A stretch of DNA of 64,000 nt, from contig LS997562.1 in the NCBI GenBank assembly GCA_000469685.2, positions 30,727,928 through 30,791,927 on the forward strand, written 5' to 3'. How positions within the stretch are numbered: the first letter of the stretch is position 1; every line of letters starts with the position of its first letter. This DNA is from Haemonchus contortus. Its lineage: Eukaryota; Nematoda; Chromadorea; Rhabditida; Trichostrongylidae. A program made the position numbers and the translations under genes. Shown piece by piece: positions 36,528 through 47,544 of the stretch. The notes beneath the pieces are model-generated. The model was not told the DNA's origin. It made no database searches and was given only the letters and a program-made list of their open reading frames with translations.

Positions 36528-36785
36528 TCAGGAATGAACCCTTTCCTGTGGATCGTCAAGGTAGAAATAGCCTGTAGTTACTGGTTCTGCAGTATCAACT
36601 ACGAATCTTCGGCCTTTCCAACTGTGAGGGCCCTTAAGACTAGAACTTTTTCTAGAGCTTCTAGCTGAATCCCTTTCTATTCTTGCGAGAAGACAAACTT
36701 TCAACGCCAACTGTTCAACATGAGCTTTCAGAGCTATCAGAGTAGTTGTGTAGTGGAAAACGGGTCCTTTGGATGAGGAACCATT
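36528..36785 (-). CDS. Candidate terminal exon, unknown protein
   Basis: 86 codons open, ending in TGA at 36528. It reads through LIALKAHVEQLALKVCL, SARSSRKSSSLKGPH and RRFVVDTAEPVTTGYFYLDD. The residue mix looks like real coding sequence: a short helix, then a Ser/Arg-rich linker. No upstream exon was found to join, and no family is recognised. Confidence 0.3.
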   Translation of the reverse strand, partial: NGSSSKGPVFHYTTTLIALKAHVEQLALKVCLLARIERDSARSSRKSSSLKGPHSWKGRRFVVDTAEPVTTGYFYLDDPQERVHS

Positions 36786-36980
36786 TCACAGAAACTCAAC
36801 AGAACAAAAGCAACCGAGTCAACTCTCATAGATGCTATTGAGATGTACAATATTTACATCGGCAGAGAATTTTGCCCGCTTGAACGGTGAAAACTTGGTC
36901 TATGAAAAAGACGTTTGCAACGAGAAGTTCAACCGTTGAATTGTTCAAACGAGGCTTTGCATAGCACAGGATTTTAGCAG

Positions 36981-37148
36981 ATTTATCTGGGAGGATAAAA
37001 ACACTGATATACACATAAGCTGGCCACCGCAGGTTATTGTGTAGGTCCCATACGCATTCAAACCCACCACAATGATTCTAAACTGAAGCCGAATACGTGG
37101 CGCATCCTGTGACAGGATTGATCAAGGCCTCACAGTTTATCCTCCTAT
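36981..37148 (+). mobile_element. tRNA-derived SINE, copy 9, 5'-truncated
   Basis: Only the 3' half remains: CTGGGAGGATAAAAACACTG, TGGCCACCGCAGG, GGCGCATCCTGTGACAGG and TTTATCCTCC. Confidence 0.7.
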
Positions 37149-38964
37149 CTTTATTGATTCTTATTTTATTTGTATTGTTTTATTGATTTATTCATTTCAT
37201 ACGCTTAAAGGTGTGCCTAAGTTATTAGAGGACAGACGTCTCCATCCTACAAGAAACGAAATCGAATGGAAAACAAGAATGCAAGTTGAACTTATAGAAG
37301 CGTCCATTTAAAATCCAAAATTCAAAAAGAAATTGAAAGGGTTGTCATCACCGAGAGTTGCCGGCCGAATGACATGCTTTGGTGCCGAAACATGTCCAAC
37401 AAATGACTGTAGAGGATAACTTGATTAAATCAAGCTTTAGGAAGGAAGTTAAAAAGATGGAAAGCAAGGCGATCCCATACAAGAACAAAACATTAAAAGA
37501 CGGTTTGAAATGCAAATCTGATCTCATAAAATAGTCAAATGGTTCCGAAAGAAATTCATGTCATAAAAGGGAATTGTCAGGATGGTGAATTGCAATCACA
37601 AAAATTTCCCCCAGCAAACTTCAATTCTTGAATCGAAGAACCTGGATTTTAGCAATTCTAAGGCTTGATATGAGCCCTATCGAACAATGATTGGTATCAA
37701 AAATGAGTTCAAATCAACAATCAAAAAACGATTTTAATCCTTAGTCACATAATCAATCTCAAAAGCCTCTTTAAGAAGCTCGTTGGGTAAGCGTCTGTTT
37801 ACTTGTAAGCGTTTCTGTGATCTCGTACCGATAAACAAGCTTCAGGGGTAGAAGAAAAGCCATTGTCTCAGGCCGACAGCTTTGCTTACTGCTTGATTTA
37901 ACCTTATGATGCCAAAAAAGGCTTCCACATCAAACAAAGGAGAATAGTTTGAAGCTGTCGGCTGAAGGAGTTTTGAGGAAAAAGCCCAAGGAAACGCCGA
38001 TAGGAATCTCGAAAACTTTTGAGGAACCTCCAACGGAGTTGTTCAAGTCTCTGAAGTATCTGCAGGCATTTTCATCAACATATTACGAAAAAGGGTAATA
38101 CCAGAAAAACTCGCTACCGACCACTCCTCCCTCTACAACGCATGACCTCCAGCCCGCAATCACCTGCTAATTTCGATTCGCTGAATCGTTCTAATCAATT
38201 AATTGAAGGATAATAAATGATGTCAGAGGGTAATACATCGGTGGATACTGGCTCTGGAGGGATCGAATTCCAAGCGACAGTTACTGATGTGAACGATTTC
38301 TAGTTAGTCCAACGAAAGCGATTAATCATACCGGTTTACTTAACGTTCAACCAACGATATCATGCAAATCCCATTGTTCTCTGATCTCTTTTCACTTGCA
38401 CGCTGGGTGCGGTTCGGAAGTTTTTCTATCAGCTATTGACAGCTTAGTTTTGACAAAAAATAAATGATCACGACCAAAGTTTTTTGTCGTTGATTAGAGG
38501 TGTGGTTGTAGAATTATGTGGTCTATGATAAGAGGGAAGGGAGGAGCACCTGTATTAGGGAAGTAAATAAAGAATTTGCCTTTGTTCATGTCGATCACAA
38601 AAAGAAGAATTAGGCTAGCAGTTGGCCTGAGCAATTGGGAGCCTAACTTCTTTTTTGAGGAGCCGAACTTTTTTATGTGATTGAGAACTGCACCACGACG
38701 AAAACATAAAAAAGAGGTAAGAACAAGTAGAGCGATGAGATGAGCAGATAGATCATCATGCCGAGACAAAGTTATCAAGCAGATAAGGGTTCCTATGCAA
38801 GACCTTCGTCCTTGTCCGAGAAAGCAGAGGTAAAAGAACTAAGGCTTGCTTATAGTTTAGTCTTTTACCAGCGAATTCGTACAAAACCTTGGGCGAGCAG
38901 ACCAAGGGGAACATCAAACGAGGTTGTTCAACAAACCGAAGGATCCTCGAATATTCCATTTAGG

Positions 38965-38984
38965 CCCCCCCCCCCCCCCCCCCC
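38965..38984 (+). repeat. Run of 20 C
   Basis: An uninterrupted C homopolymer; the length is uncertain. Confidence 0.7.
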
Positions 38985-39243
38985 TCCCTCCCCCAACCGA
39001 AGCCCGCAGCGCGACGAAGCAAAATCTGCTCTTACCATCGCTACCTACCTGTCTCAAAAAAAAGAAAGAGATAAAATGCAGAAAGGTTTTTTTGTGTGCT
39101 TAATAGGCGCACCTTTGAGAGCCGGCAACTAAGCGATTTTTTTGGTGATGCCTCATTCCAACTAAAAGAAATGTACATAGTGCCAGCTGACGCACCACTA
39201 AACGCCTGATTTCCGGATATGGGAATGGCATCCACCAGGTCAA

Positions 39244-39420
39244 GTTAGCGTTCCATCCTTCTGGGGTTGTCTAATTGATACCACCCGCGCTTGGTAGGAT
39301 AAAAGCACTCCGCTGAACATCAGCCTAGCCACCGCAAGTCATATGCACTGGAAACTTCGCTACAATTCTAAATTTAAGTTAAATGCGATGAACGTACCCC
39401 TAAACGAGATTGATTACGCC
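39244..39420 (+). mobile_element. tRNA-derived SINE, copy 10, 5'-truncated and diverged
   Basis: It retains GTTCCATCCTTCTGGGGTTG, GGTAGGATAAAAGCACT, CACCGCAAGTCAT and ACGAGATTGATTACGCC. Confidence 0.6.
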
Positions 39421-39897
39421 AAAAAATTTGGCCTTATTAGAGGCATTATGATAGCGTGGCACTTCCGCAGCTACATACATACACAAGCTCTGTAAGAAAA
39501 CTATGACAATCAAGGATAGCTCTAGCGCCGCTGTAGGGTCGAAAAACGGCTTAGTAGGGCATAATGAGGGCTTAGCTGACGTGCACACTAAAAGCAGACG
39601 AGTTCTTAAGCGTTGTAAAAGCTGTAGAGGTTTCACCATTCGCACCGGGACCCACACCTTGCACACAGGCACTTGTCGCGACCAGCTCTACGCAATGACT
39701 CGCACTTTCGAACAGCTTATTCAAACACCCTTTCTCATGCAATTATTGTTGTCACATTCTCGTCCAACCCCTAATTTTACTACTTTTTCGAAGCCTTATA
39801 GTCCTCTGAATGCGCCGATTTTCGCGTTTTCTTCGCCACTTGCACTATTCCGGACTATCACTTCCATTGTTCGTCTACAGCTGGATTCTCCGAAGTA
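39421..39897 (+). mobile_element. MITE-family relic without clear ends
   Basis: Interior similarity to the AAAGGCA family (CGAAAAACGGCTTAGTAGGG, TTGTAAAAGCTGTAGAGG, CACATTCTCGTCCAACCCC). Neither terminal repeat is intact. It abuts SINE copy 10. Confidence 0.4.
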
Positions 39898-39947
39898 ATG
39901 CTGTTCAATTATACCCTGATAAGAAGGGTGTATAACTAAACAGCATT
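39896..39947. repeat. Hairpin-forming inverted repeat
   Basis: Two arms, AATGCTGTTCAATTATACCC and GGGTGTATAACTAAACAGCATT, are largely complementary around a short loop. Confidence 0.65.
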
Positions 39948-40659
39948 ACTTTGAACGACATAAATTACAGCCCAGTAGTTTCATAAGTAAAGGAAAAAGG
40001 TCATTTCACTAGGACATACCATTCGAGTGCAATGGTATGTTCAACTTCCGATGAACTTAGCTTTGAACTGACTTACAATAGAAAAAGCGGAATTACGCAT
40101 TTTTCGTGTGAATTTCTGATACCCTACGACGAATATTGTTGCCTCTTTCGCTCAGTCTTGTTTTCATCCCACGTAATGACTTTGCGTGACTTGATGAGAA
40201 CGTCTTCATGGGGCAATATCTATCTAGATACTCCAGATAGGAAAAAGCGGTCAGAAAAAAATAAGAAGCCAAACTCTCTAGTAAAGTTTATCATGGAGTT
40301 AGGGTGAGCCTCAAAATGCCTCCAAATTGCCTCATGCTGTCATGCCGAAATTTCCCAGTTGTCTCAAAATTGAGAAACTTTGGCATGTTGGTATGTCTTC
40401 TGTCTCATCAGCGTACAAAAAGAGGGTCTTCATATCGAATTTCAATCCCAAAAAGCAAAAGAAAGCATAAGAGGAAAGCGTGTAAGACTTGAACGCACGT
40501 TTCTCAAATCACCTTCCACATTCATCCCTGCACTGCACTCACCTTCGAGCGAATACTTTCACTCGTTTTCCTTTCAAAGAATTTGTTTAAAAGGATTAAT
40601 GACCGATTAGTGCACGTCTCCTAAGTGAAATTTTGCGTGAGTTCTCAATGATCAATTCG

Positions 40660-42070
40660 GAGGCACAGTTCAGGATAAAAATGGCTTTTGGGATATCACC
40701 TTGGGATGAATCTGTGGCCACCTTATATATTAGGTTGGAAGGAAAGTCCTGCGACAAAAAATTCGAAGCGTCAGCAATTAGTATCAACAGTGTGAACACG
40801 GTAGCAAGAGTGATAAACTTGTAGGACATTCCTCAGGTGATCAACACATGAGTGAATAAGGGCACGCGTGTGGGTTTTAACAGCATTACGGTCAACGAAT
40901 GGACAACACCCGACTCGTACCATCACCTTCTACTAAGCACGCCAAGGAAAAAACGCGGGTGCAGCGGCTCGAAATATCAGCAATCTATTCGATGCTACCA
41001 CCGCTCATCGATCGACGGTCAACAATCGGTTGAATCGCTTCACTGGAAGAGATACTAGCCTTCGGAGTAGCGCAAGCGTCGTCCCTTAGTTTAATGGAGG
41101 TTGAAGGAATCCATCTACTACGAGTTGCTAAACGCAGACTAGATGGACACAGCTATCGCTTGCCCCTATGATCCCCTTAATTCGGCCAATTGGGTTAGAG
41201 AAGGGCGATCAAACCGTAAATCAGGCCCCTACAGACGGACAACGCACGTCGAAAATTCGCTTTAGAACCACGTCAAAAGTTTACCGATCCCGATTGGTTC
41301 CAGATTACTCATCTGTCCTACTCCCGGAGTGTTCCCCCTTTCAACTACCATGCGCTCCGCCTTCTTGAGCATCCCGTTGTGGGAAAAAAATTCGTAACTT
41401 AATGTGATCTGATAGCGGCGGTCAATTTCTTTCTCCTTCTTCTTTGAGTCACAGCTTCCTCACTCCTGGATAAAAGGCATCAGTGATTTATTCAAAGGAT
41501 AATAGAAGGTCGTTGACCTCTTTGGTAAATATATTTCCGAAAATTGATTGGCCTGGAAAACTTTAGAAATGTTTTGAAGAAGATCTCATTGTGTTGCAGG
41601 ACTTTCCTTCCAACCTAATACAATATGTGACGCTGTTATTTACAAAAACGGCCTAGTTAGAACGTTTTGAGGGCTCAGAAATGTATTGGCTGAATGCCAC
41701 ACCCGCAGCGGACGACTTTCAGCGGCGTTGTAGAGGCTGCACCAATTGCAAGGGAGCTCATGTAGAGGGTTCGAACAACTCGCCATGACCTATGTATATC
41801 GACATTGGAAGGCAATTTTGGACAAAGTTGGCTTGGTGTAGTAAGCTCTTTGCGAAATTGCAACAACTCACATCTTGTCCGAATGCCTTTCCATGCCATT
41901 TCCGTCATGGTAATCTCGTTCAACCCTAATCTTCACTACTTTTGAAAAGCCTACTTTTTCGTGGAGCTGTGGATTTTCACTCCTCCTTCACTACCGATGC
42001 ACGACAGTCAACCAATACTTTCGCTTTTCGGCTCAAAAAGGGTATCTACGTCTTCTCGCGAACTGTTCCT
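40660..42070 (+). mobile_element. MITE split by a mariner insertion
   Basis: The left end GAGGCACAGTTCAGGATAA and right end CTCGCGAACTGTTCCT are inverted repeats of the AAAGGCA family. An identical 8-bp direct repeat, TCAATTCG, flanks the element (40652-40659 and 42071-42078). That length is typical of hAT-type insertion. With the mariner removed, the interior is colinear with the copies at 4119 and 33694. Confidence 0.75.
40730..41618 (+). mobile_element. Mariner-like element, non-autonomous, nested
   Basis: 889 bp with 27-bp terminal inverted repeats (starting TTAGGTTGGAAGGAAAGTCC; one mismatch by eye) and TA on both sides (40728-40729, 41619-41620). The TTAGGTTGG start is typical of mariner ends. 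No intact transposase frame was found; normal mariners are near 1.3 kb. The first 200 bp resemble 26370-26580, which may be another relic. Confidence 0.8.
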
Positions 42071-42619
42071 TCAATTCGAGTTTTATTCCACAGAACGTAT
42101 ACAGATGGTTTTCCTGAATCAGATTGAAAGCATGAATGTAAGAGGATTAATACCTGTGAGGAATTATATTACATTAATTACACAAAAAATTCCACAAAAA
42201 AAATTAATTACAACAAATATAATTGTCATTCAAAATAATGAGAAGTAAAGAGTGATCATACAACATCACCACACAAACTTCGCTTCGTAAGGGGTACCTT
42301 ACTCCCGATTCGATCACAAAAATCAAGTACATCGATCAATTACTTATCTAGGGGTAAATAATTGTTCTGTGAGAGCGCAGAATGTATTACTGCAGTGTTT
42401 TGAGGAATTGTGATTTTCGCACCGATACTCAACAATTGGATTTACGACCCAGCGAATTGGACGACTTTTCCTCCTTTGCATAAAAACAATTTATTGGCCA
42501 TCACCCTACAACTTTAGGAGCTCGCACATTTTACAACTGTAGTCAACCAGTGGTTTTGCCCCGAACTAACTTATGGCCAAGCTCCAAAAATCGATATCAT
42601 CAATCGATATGAAATCGAA

Positions 42620-42905
42620 ATAAAAGGACAGAGGGTGGATCAATCCCGTTTGAGGGTGGGCTCCGCGGTCGTCTTCCATTCAGAAACGAAGTGGCGTACT
42701 CAATGCGTATGGGGCCTACATGACTTGGTGACCAGCCAATGAGCAAGTCGATGTTTTTAACCTCCCGGCACGTCTGGTACCAATTAATCGAAACTGCAGG
42801 GAGGGAAGGTTTGTTGGCCCAAACGGAAATCGATCCTGCATTTAAACTCGTGACCATAAATGCGTGATAGTGCCCAACCTGCCACTACACCACCACCACC
42901 GCCCC
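42620..42905 (-). mobile_element. tRNA-derived SINE, copy 11
   Basis: Reverse orientation, from GATCAATCCCGTTTGAGG to a head with altered box B (TTTAAACTCGTGACC) and CTGCCACTACACCACC. Confidence 0.75.
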
Positions 42906-43316
42906 TTAATCGATGTAGGCTAATTGATTGCAAGTGAAACTTTACTTCACATTGGATAGCCATCTTTGCACTTTGATTTCCTATCGAGGCGAAAGCTCTA
43001 CAACTGAAACAAGGGATACGCAAAGCTCCATGACAGCTGAGGGGCTGGCACAGGGACACGCAAAGGTCGAAATACTTGGACACTTCTTAGTAGTAGGGTG
43101 ATGGGATCAGGAATCACATCAAAAACTCCTCATTTTGCAGCGAATTTGATTGTTAGACGCAGTTTTGTGTAGGAACTGCACACCTGATACTCCAACACTG
43201 CAAAATTGTTGGAAATATGAAAGAACAAGAGTAAAGGTGCGAATGATGTCGGAAAAGGTAATGATCAATAAAAATCACATTCGTAACAGCACAAAAAGGT
43301 CAAGTGAACTACTGGA

Positions 43317-46300
43317 TTATAATTTAAAACCCTTGAACATTTCAATGAGAGAGCGACGCCTCTCGTTGATATTGAGCTGATTATGTTGAGCGGAGCCGGC
43401 CATGATCATCGCCGATCTGAAAGATTCATTCACAGTTCTCTCTTCTTCCTGCAGGGCAAATACCCTACAGTTTTCGAGTGAGTACAGAAACAAAGAGAAA
43501 GAATAGGCAGAAAAAAGAGGTATGCTCGTGCAACTTGTTCAAATCGCACCCGACAGCATTTCAATATTTTACGCATAACATCGAAGGACAAGTATATCCT
43601 GAAAAGAAGCTCGAGCAGAAATAAGGCTCGGCACTATTTACCCTTTACTGCCCACTTTGTCGAGAATGGGCTGAATTTCTACTGATTTTTTTTCAAGAAG
43701 ATGAAACCGATTAGAAACTTGCCTAGCGGAGTAATTTGACCCATAGAACACGAATATCGCATCCACTTGTCATAAGGATGTCATATTCGTGTTCTACGGG
43801 TCAAACTACCTCAGGAAGCAAGTTTTCAGGAGTTTGGTGACACAGCGCCTGTTGCGCGGACGCCAGGCATTTTCATGACGAGTGGATGCGATATTAGTGT
43901 TCTACGGGTCAAATTACCCCTCTCGGCAAGTTTCTATTCTTTCATCTTCTTGAAACAAATTCGATGGAAATCCAGCACATTCTCGACAAAGTTGGGCAGT
44001 AAAGGGTAAATAGTGCCTGAGCTTTTTTCTAGGTTCAAGAGACCATGCCGTAACATCTCTTGGGTGTGATCTCTAGATTGATATCTATTTGACGTCCTCA
44101 GATCTTCAGCTATGGAAGATATGTCTTTGAATGGGATCAGCTCGTTCAGTTAGATCAGTGAGGCAAGAAAAACTTTTATCCGTAACTCCAGTTCCTGCTA
44201 ATGGGGCATATCTGCAGATTTACTACATTACACCCATTCATGATGCACTGACTGCTTACATTGAGAATTCTGAGAGGAATAAACGTCTATGGATTTTTTC
44301 TCCCTTTTCCCTCTCCAGTCGAATCCTAGAGTGGAAAGTGCGGAACCATGGTAAAAGATAATCAGTACATTACCTGTGGACGAGCTCTCGCAGTTGAGCA
44401 GCTTTGAGTTCCCGATTCAGCTTTCGTGTTGTGATCACGTGGGCCAAATAGGTGTAGAGAATGAAACCGATCACAGATCCAAGTATCAGAAAAGACATCA
44501 CTTGTGAACTAGCATTCATTCTGAAATAGGTTTCAGTAACGCTGATAGACGGTCCATTCCTTATCGAAATTCTCTTGAGAAATGAGTGTCCATAAAGTGG
44601 AGGTGTATCCTGGCTCAGTAAGTCAGTTCAAAGGAGCAGTTTCCAGGACAGGAGGCATTTCCGGGCCATGCAAAGTGGGTAGGCATTATTTTTACTGCAC
44701 TGCTCATAAAACTGGGTCGTTCTTGGTTATTCTATTGCTTTAATGCTGCCATATTTGTAACGTGACATTCTCCCCCGACGTACCATTATGAAACACCTCA
44801 CTGAAGAAGTTTTTTGAAGTGGTGGGATAGATGTCTGAGAGCAAAAAGATCACTTTATGAGCTCAAGCTGATTGGGTGTTCTGCAACACAAAATATGGAG
44901 GCATCTTAAAATGAGTTGGCTTGCAGTTTGCAAAACCATCCGAATTTTTGACAGTTAGCTGTTCTAGGGCGAGAGTTTCTACAGAAATATGGTCATGAGA
45001 AAGAAAAGTAAACGCAGCGCTCTAAGAAATTCAATGAAAACTCTATGGGGCTTCAATATAAGAATGGGACGATCGCCGATGGCCCAGAAACGAAGCGTCA
45101 TGACCGCTGTCGCCCATTGTTAAGGTGTTATGGCAGGAGACAGATGGAGATTGTTCTCTCTACCGCTTAAAAGATTTCAGCCAAGAAACGAGGTTCTATA
45201 AACCGGTTAGTATAACGATATCGAGCCAAATTTCGTCCATCTTACCCACTTCTGCTCTTTGCAAAGGCCCATCGATTAGAGAATCTTGCAACATGAAGTA
45301 AAAACCAATGCGGAAAATGACCTAGCTTTTTTTGCGACGCATTTCCTTCCTGAATGAAAAAGCAAGTCAGAAATAGTTGTCGCTCGTGTATTGCAGCGGA
45401 TTAGGGACCTCTATGAAGAAGGCTGTGAGGTTTTAAAGTTGATGCCGAATTATTCTCCCTGACTTCATCAAATCCAAAAGATGTCCCTCCTGTATCCCCT
45501 GTTCCCAGTCTGAATTCGCTTCATAAGTCTCGGAGGATGAGGCTTCAAGCAGAAGAACAAAAACGTTGCGGCCTCCAGACTGCTCTGAAGGCTGTTGTGA
45601 TCTCGGTTGAGCCCACACGCATGCAAAGAACAATGCCTTTCAAGCGACTTCAAGGATGTATCGAGGATTGATGGGAGATAATTTGAAGACCATTACTGCT
45701 CATCATTCCCCAGAGACTAATATTCCTTTCAGGATTTTGAGGATTGTTTTTTCCTCAGAATTTGGAGCAATAATTTGTCTGTCATATTCGAGATTTTTTG
45801 AGCGGCCATAATATGTATGTATCCTCAAGACCACAAAGTCTATATCTCAATCCATACATCTCATACTGTAGTTCTATGTATTTCGGCAGCATCTTTCAGT
45901 TGAACACACTGAGTTCATAAAGGTAATTAATACGTTGGCAACCGCAGCCTTTTTGAGCGCGCACCACGTGGGACCAAGCCATTTTTTGCATCGTTTAATG
46001 GGTCCCGACCCCGGGACGCATTGTCCCACAGAACCGTTTTTTCCTGGTTTTAAGGGAAAAGTAAGGCAACAAAATTAAATGATAAATGCACGAGAAAATG
46101 GTAATAAACGGTAGAAAGATATCGGTCAGTTTTAGGAAGAGTTTTCTAGTGATTTACCGAAATTTCGAGAATCGTCTGGAGGGTCAAGACTGCATGCAGT
46201 CAATGCGAGGGTTTTTACTGCCTTGAATGCTTTCAAACGGTGCACACTAGTTGCTCCAGTCTCTAGTTTTTGTTGTTGTTATTGTTATTACTGATTAACT

Positions 46301-47544
46301 AATAAAAATTTTGAAATGTTGAATTTAGACACTCCCAAGAATTGATTGCAACCCTGAGATATCTCCCTTTTGACTTTAGCTCTACCCGGACCACGGGTAA
46401 TATAGACTCTTCAGCCCATTGTAGTAGCGTTACCACAAAAAACACAAAAAACATAAATCACAAAAATATTATCACTTTCGTCCTGCGTCCCTGCATCGGG
46501 ACGCCTTGTCCCAGCGAGCCAAAAACGTGCGTCCTGGCATCGGGACGCATGGTCGCCAACGTGTTAAGAACGTTCCTGGAAACTTACCGCTGTGATCGTC
46601 CCTTCGGATAATTTTTACCGAAATCCGGATGATGCGGTGATTCCAATGACCAAATAATCATTTTTTCTTGATGATTATCACGCCAGTCATTCTGCCGTAG
46701 TGAAATGAATATCGAGGGATCAATGAGGTTCTGAAAAAACAACAAATTACCAACGTTTTCCACAGTAATGGGCTAAGAATAAGCAGTCTGATTAGTCTGC
46801 CCTAGTAAAGACTGTCGGTTTGAGATGCCAAAGTGAAAATGGGTAAGAGTCGCACGTTTTCAGCCGAGAAGGGGGTTATTTGTCACTATAGATGAGCTCT
46901 TCATGCTTAAAGGCCCAGTTAGAGGGGGGATCACAGTAATTTTGAGTCATATGGTTGCGGACGAGTAATGGAAGTTCTAGATCAGAATAGTGGAAAAATT
47001 GAAAAATCGCGAAAATTTTCAATTATTTACTCTAGACTATTTATTTTATAGCATTTAGAGGCATATATGGCTCTAAAAAGAAATAAAGTTTGTTGGACGA
47101 GAATGTTACGAAAAGAAGCTGCATGAAAGGTGTCAAGGTGTGGGTCCCGGTGCGAATAGCGCAATTTCTATAGCTTTTACAAGACTTAATTACTCGTCCG
47201 CCTTGGGTGTGTACGTTGGCTAGGCCCGTTTTGGAAGCCCTTACGACTCGGTAGCGTCCTTTAGGCTATCTTTGGGGGTCACAGGTTCATACTAGGCACC
47301 TTTAGGAGGAATGCCCATCTAAAATCCACATGAATTCACACACAGCTAGAGCTGTCGCGGTTTTGTGCATCTTGGAAATGTTTGCCTCAGAAATCTAATC
47401 TGCTAAAGTCCTACCGAGGTATTCGTCGAGATCCTGTCAACAGCCGTGATCGCCTCAATAAGCGTCTCGTTGACATAGGTATCGATACTATCGGCTGTGG
47501 AGTTGGCGACGTTTGGTAGACGGAGAATTGGACGCGTCGACACT
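43317..47544 (-). CDS. Unidentified single-pass membrane protein, 5' end missing
   Basis: Exons in transcript order: 47544-47415, 46730 to 46619 or 46588, about 45584-45464, 44520-44374 and 43416-43317. The ectodomain exons read …NSTADSIDTYVNETLIEAI… and NLIDPSIFISLRQNDW, with N-glycosylation sequons. A membrane segment (SFLILGSVIGFILYTYLAHV) and a basic cytosolic tail (…LNINERRRSLIEMFKGFKL) then end at TAA 43317. The second exon has two usable donors; the weaker GTAAAA (46619) joins the third exon in phase, while the strong GTAAGT (46588) does not with the acceptor chosen. The last two exons could instead be a separate 81-residue protein starting at ATG 44519, because a TTTCAG lies directly before it. 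No family is recognised. A TTAA-flanked element and a foldback element sit in its introns. Confidence 0.45.
43626..44022. mobile_element. Foldback element in last intron
   Basis: Long inverted arms: GCTCGGCACTATTTACCC at the left end is complementary to GGGTAAATAGTGCCTGAGC at the right, and pairing extends inward for over 100 bp per side. Internal copies of GTGTTCTACGGGTCAAA and its complement add a second level of inverted repeats. Confidence 0.8.
45931..46563. mobile_element. TTAA-flanked element, piggyBac-like signature
   Basis: TTAA occurs on both sides (45927-45930 and 46564-46567). The ends are imperfect inverted repeats (TACGTTGGCAACC, and GGTCGCCAACGTG read inward). CGGGACGCATTGTCCCA-type blocks occur near both ends. 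No transposase is seen in 633 bp. The TTAA target suggests piggyBac; the ends alone do not prove it. Confidence 0.6.
46905..47330. mobile_element. Probable MITE-family relic
   Basis: A left end like TTAAAGGCCCAGTTAG and interior blocks (TGGGTCCCGGTGCGAATAG, AGCTTTTACAAGACTTAA) parallel the 39421-39897 relic in reverse. The right end is not clear. It lies between exons of the 43317-47544 gene. Confidence 0.35.

Larger units (their letters stand above)
36786..39243. other. Intergenic with SINE fragment; no gene recognised
   Basis: It contains a SINE fragment at 36981-37148 and a 20-base C run at 38965-38984. The plus-strand frame at 38758-39132 owes its proline run to that tract. A short inverted pair (GGCCGACAGCTT, AAGCTGTCGGCTG) lies near 37870 and 37950. 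Confidence 0.4.

Noticed and set aside
38758..39132. 124-codon plus-strand open frame with a polyproline run
   Set aside because: The proline run is translation of a 20-base C homopolymer; the flanks show no coding pattern.
40730..41618. Intact mariner transposase
   Set aside because: The element is about 400 bp shorter than a normal mariner and no frame longer than about 70 codons shows transposase motifs.
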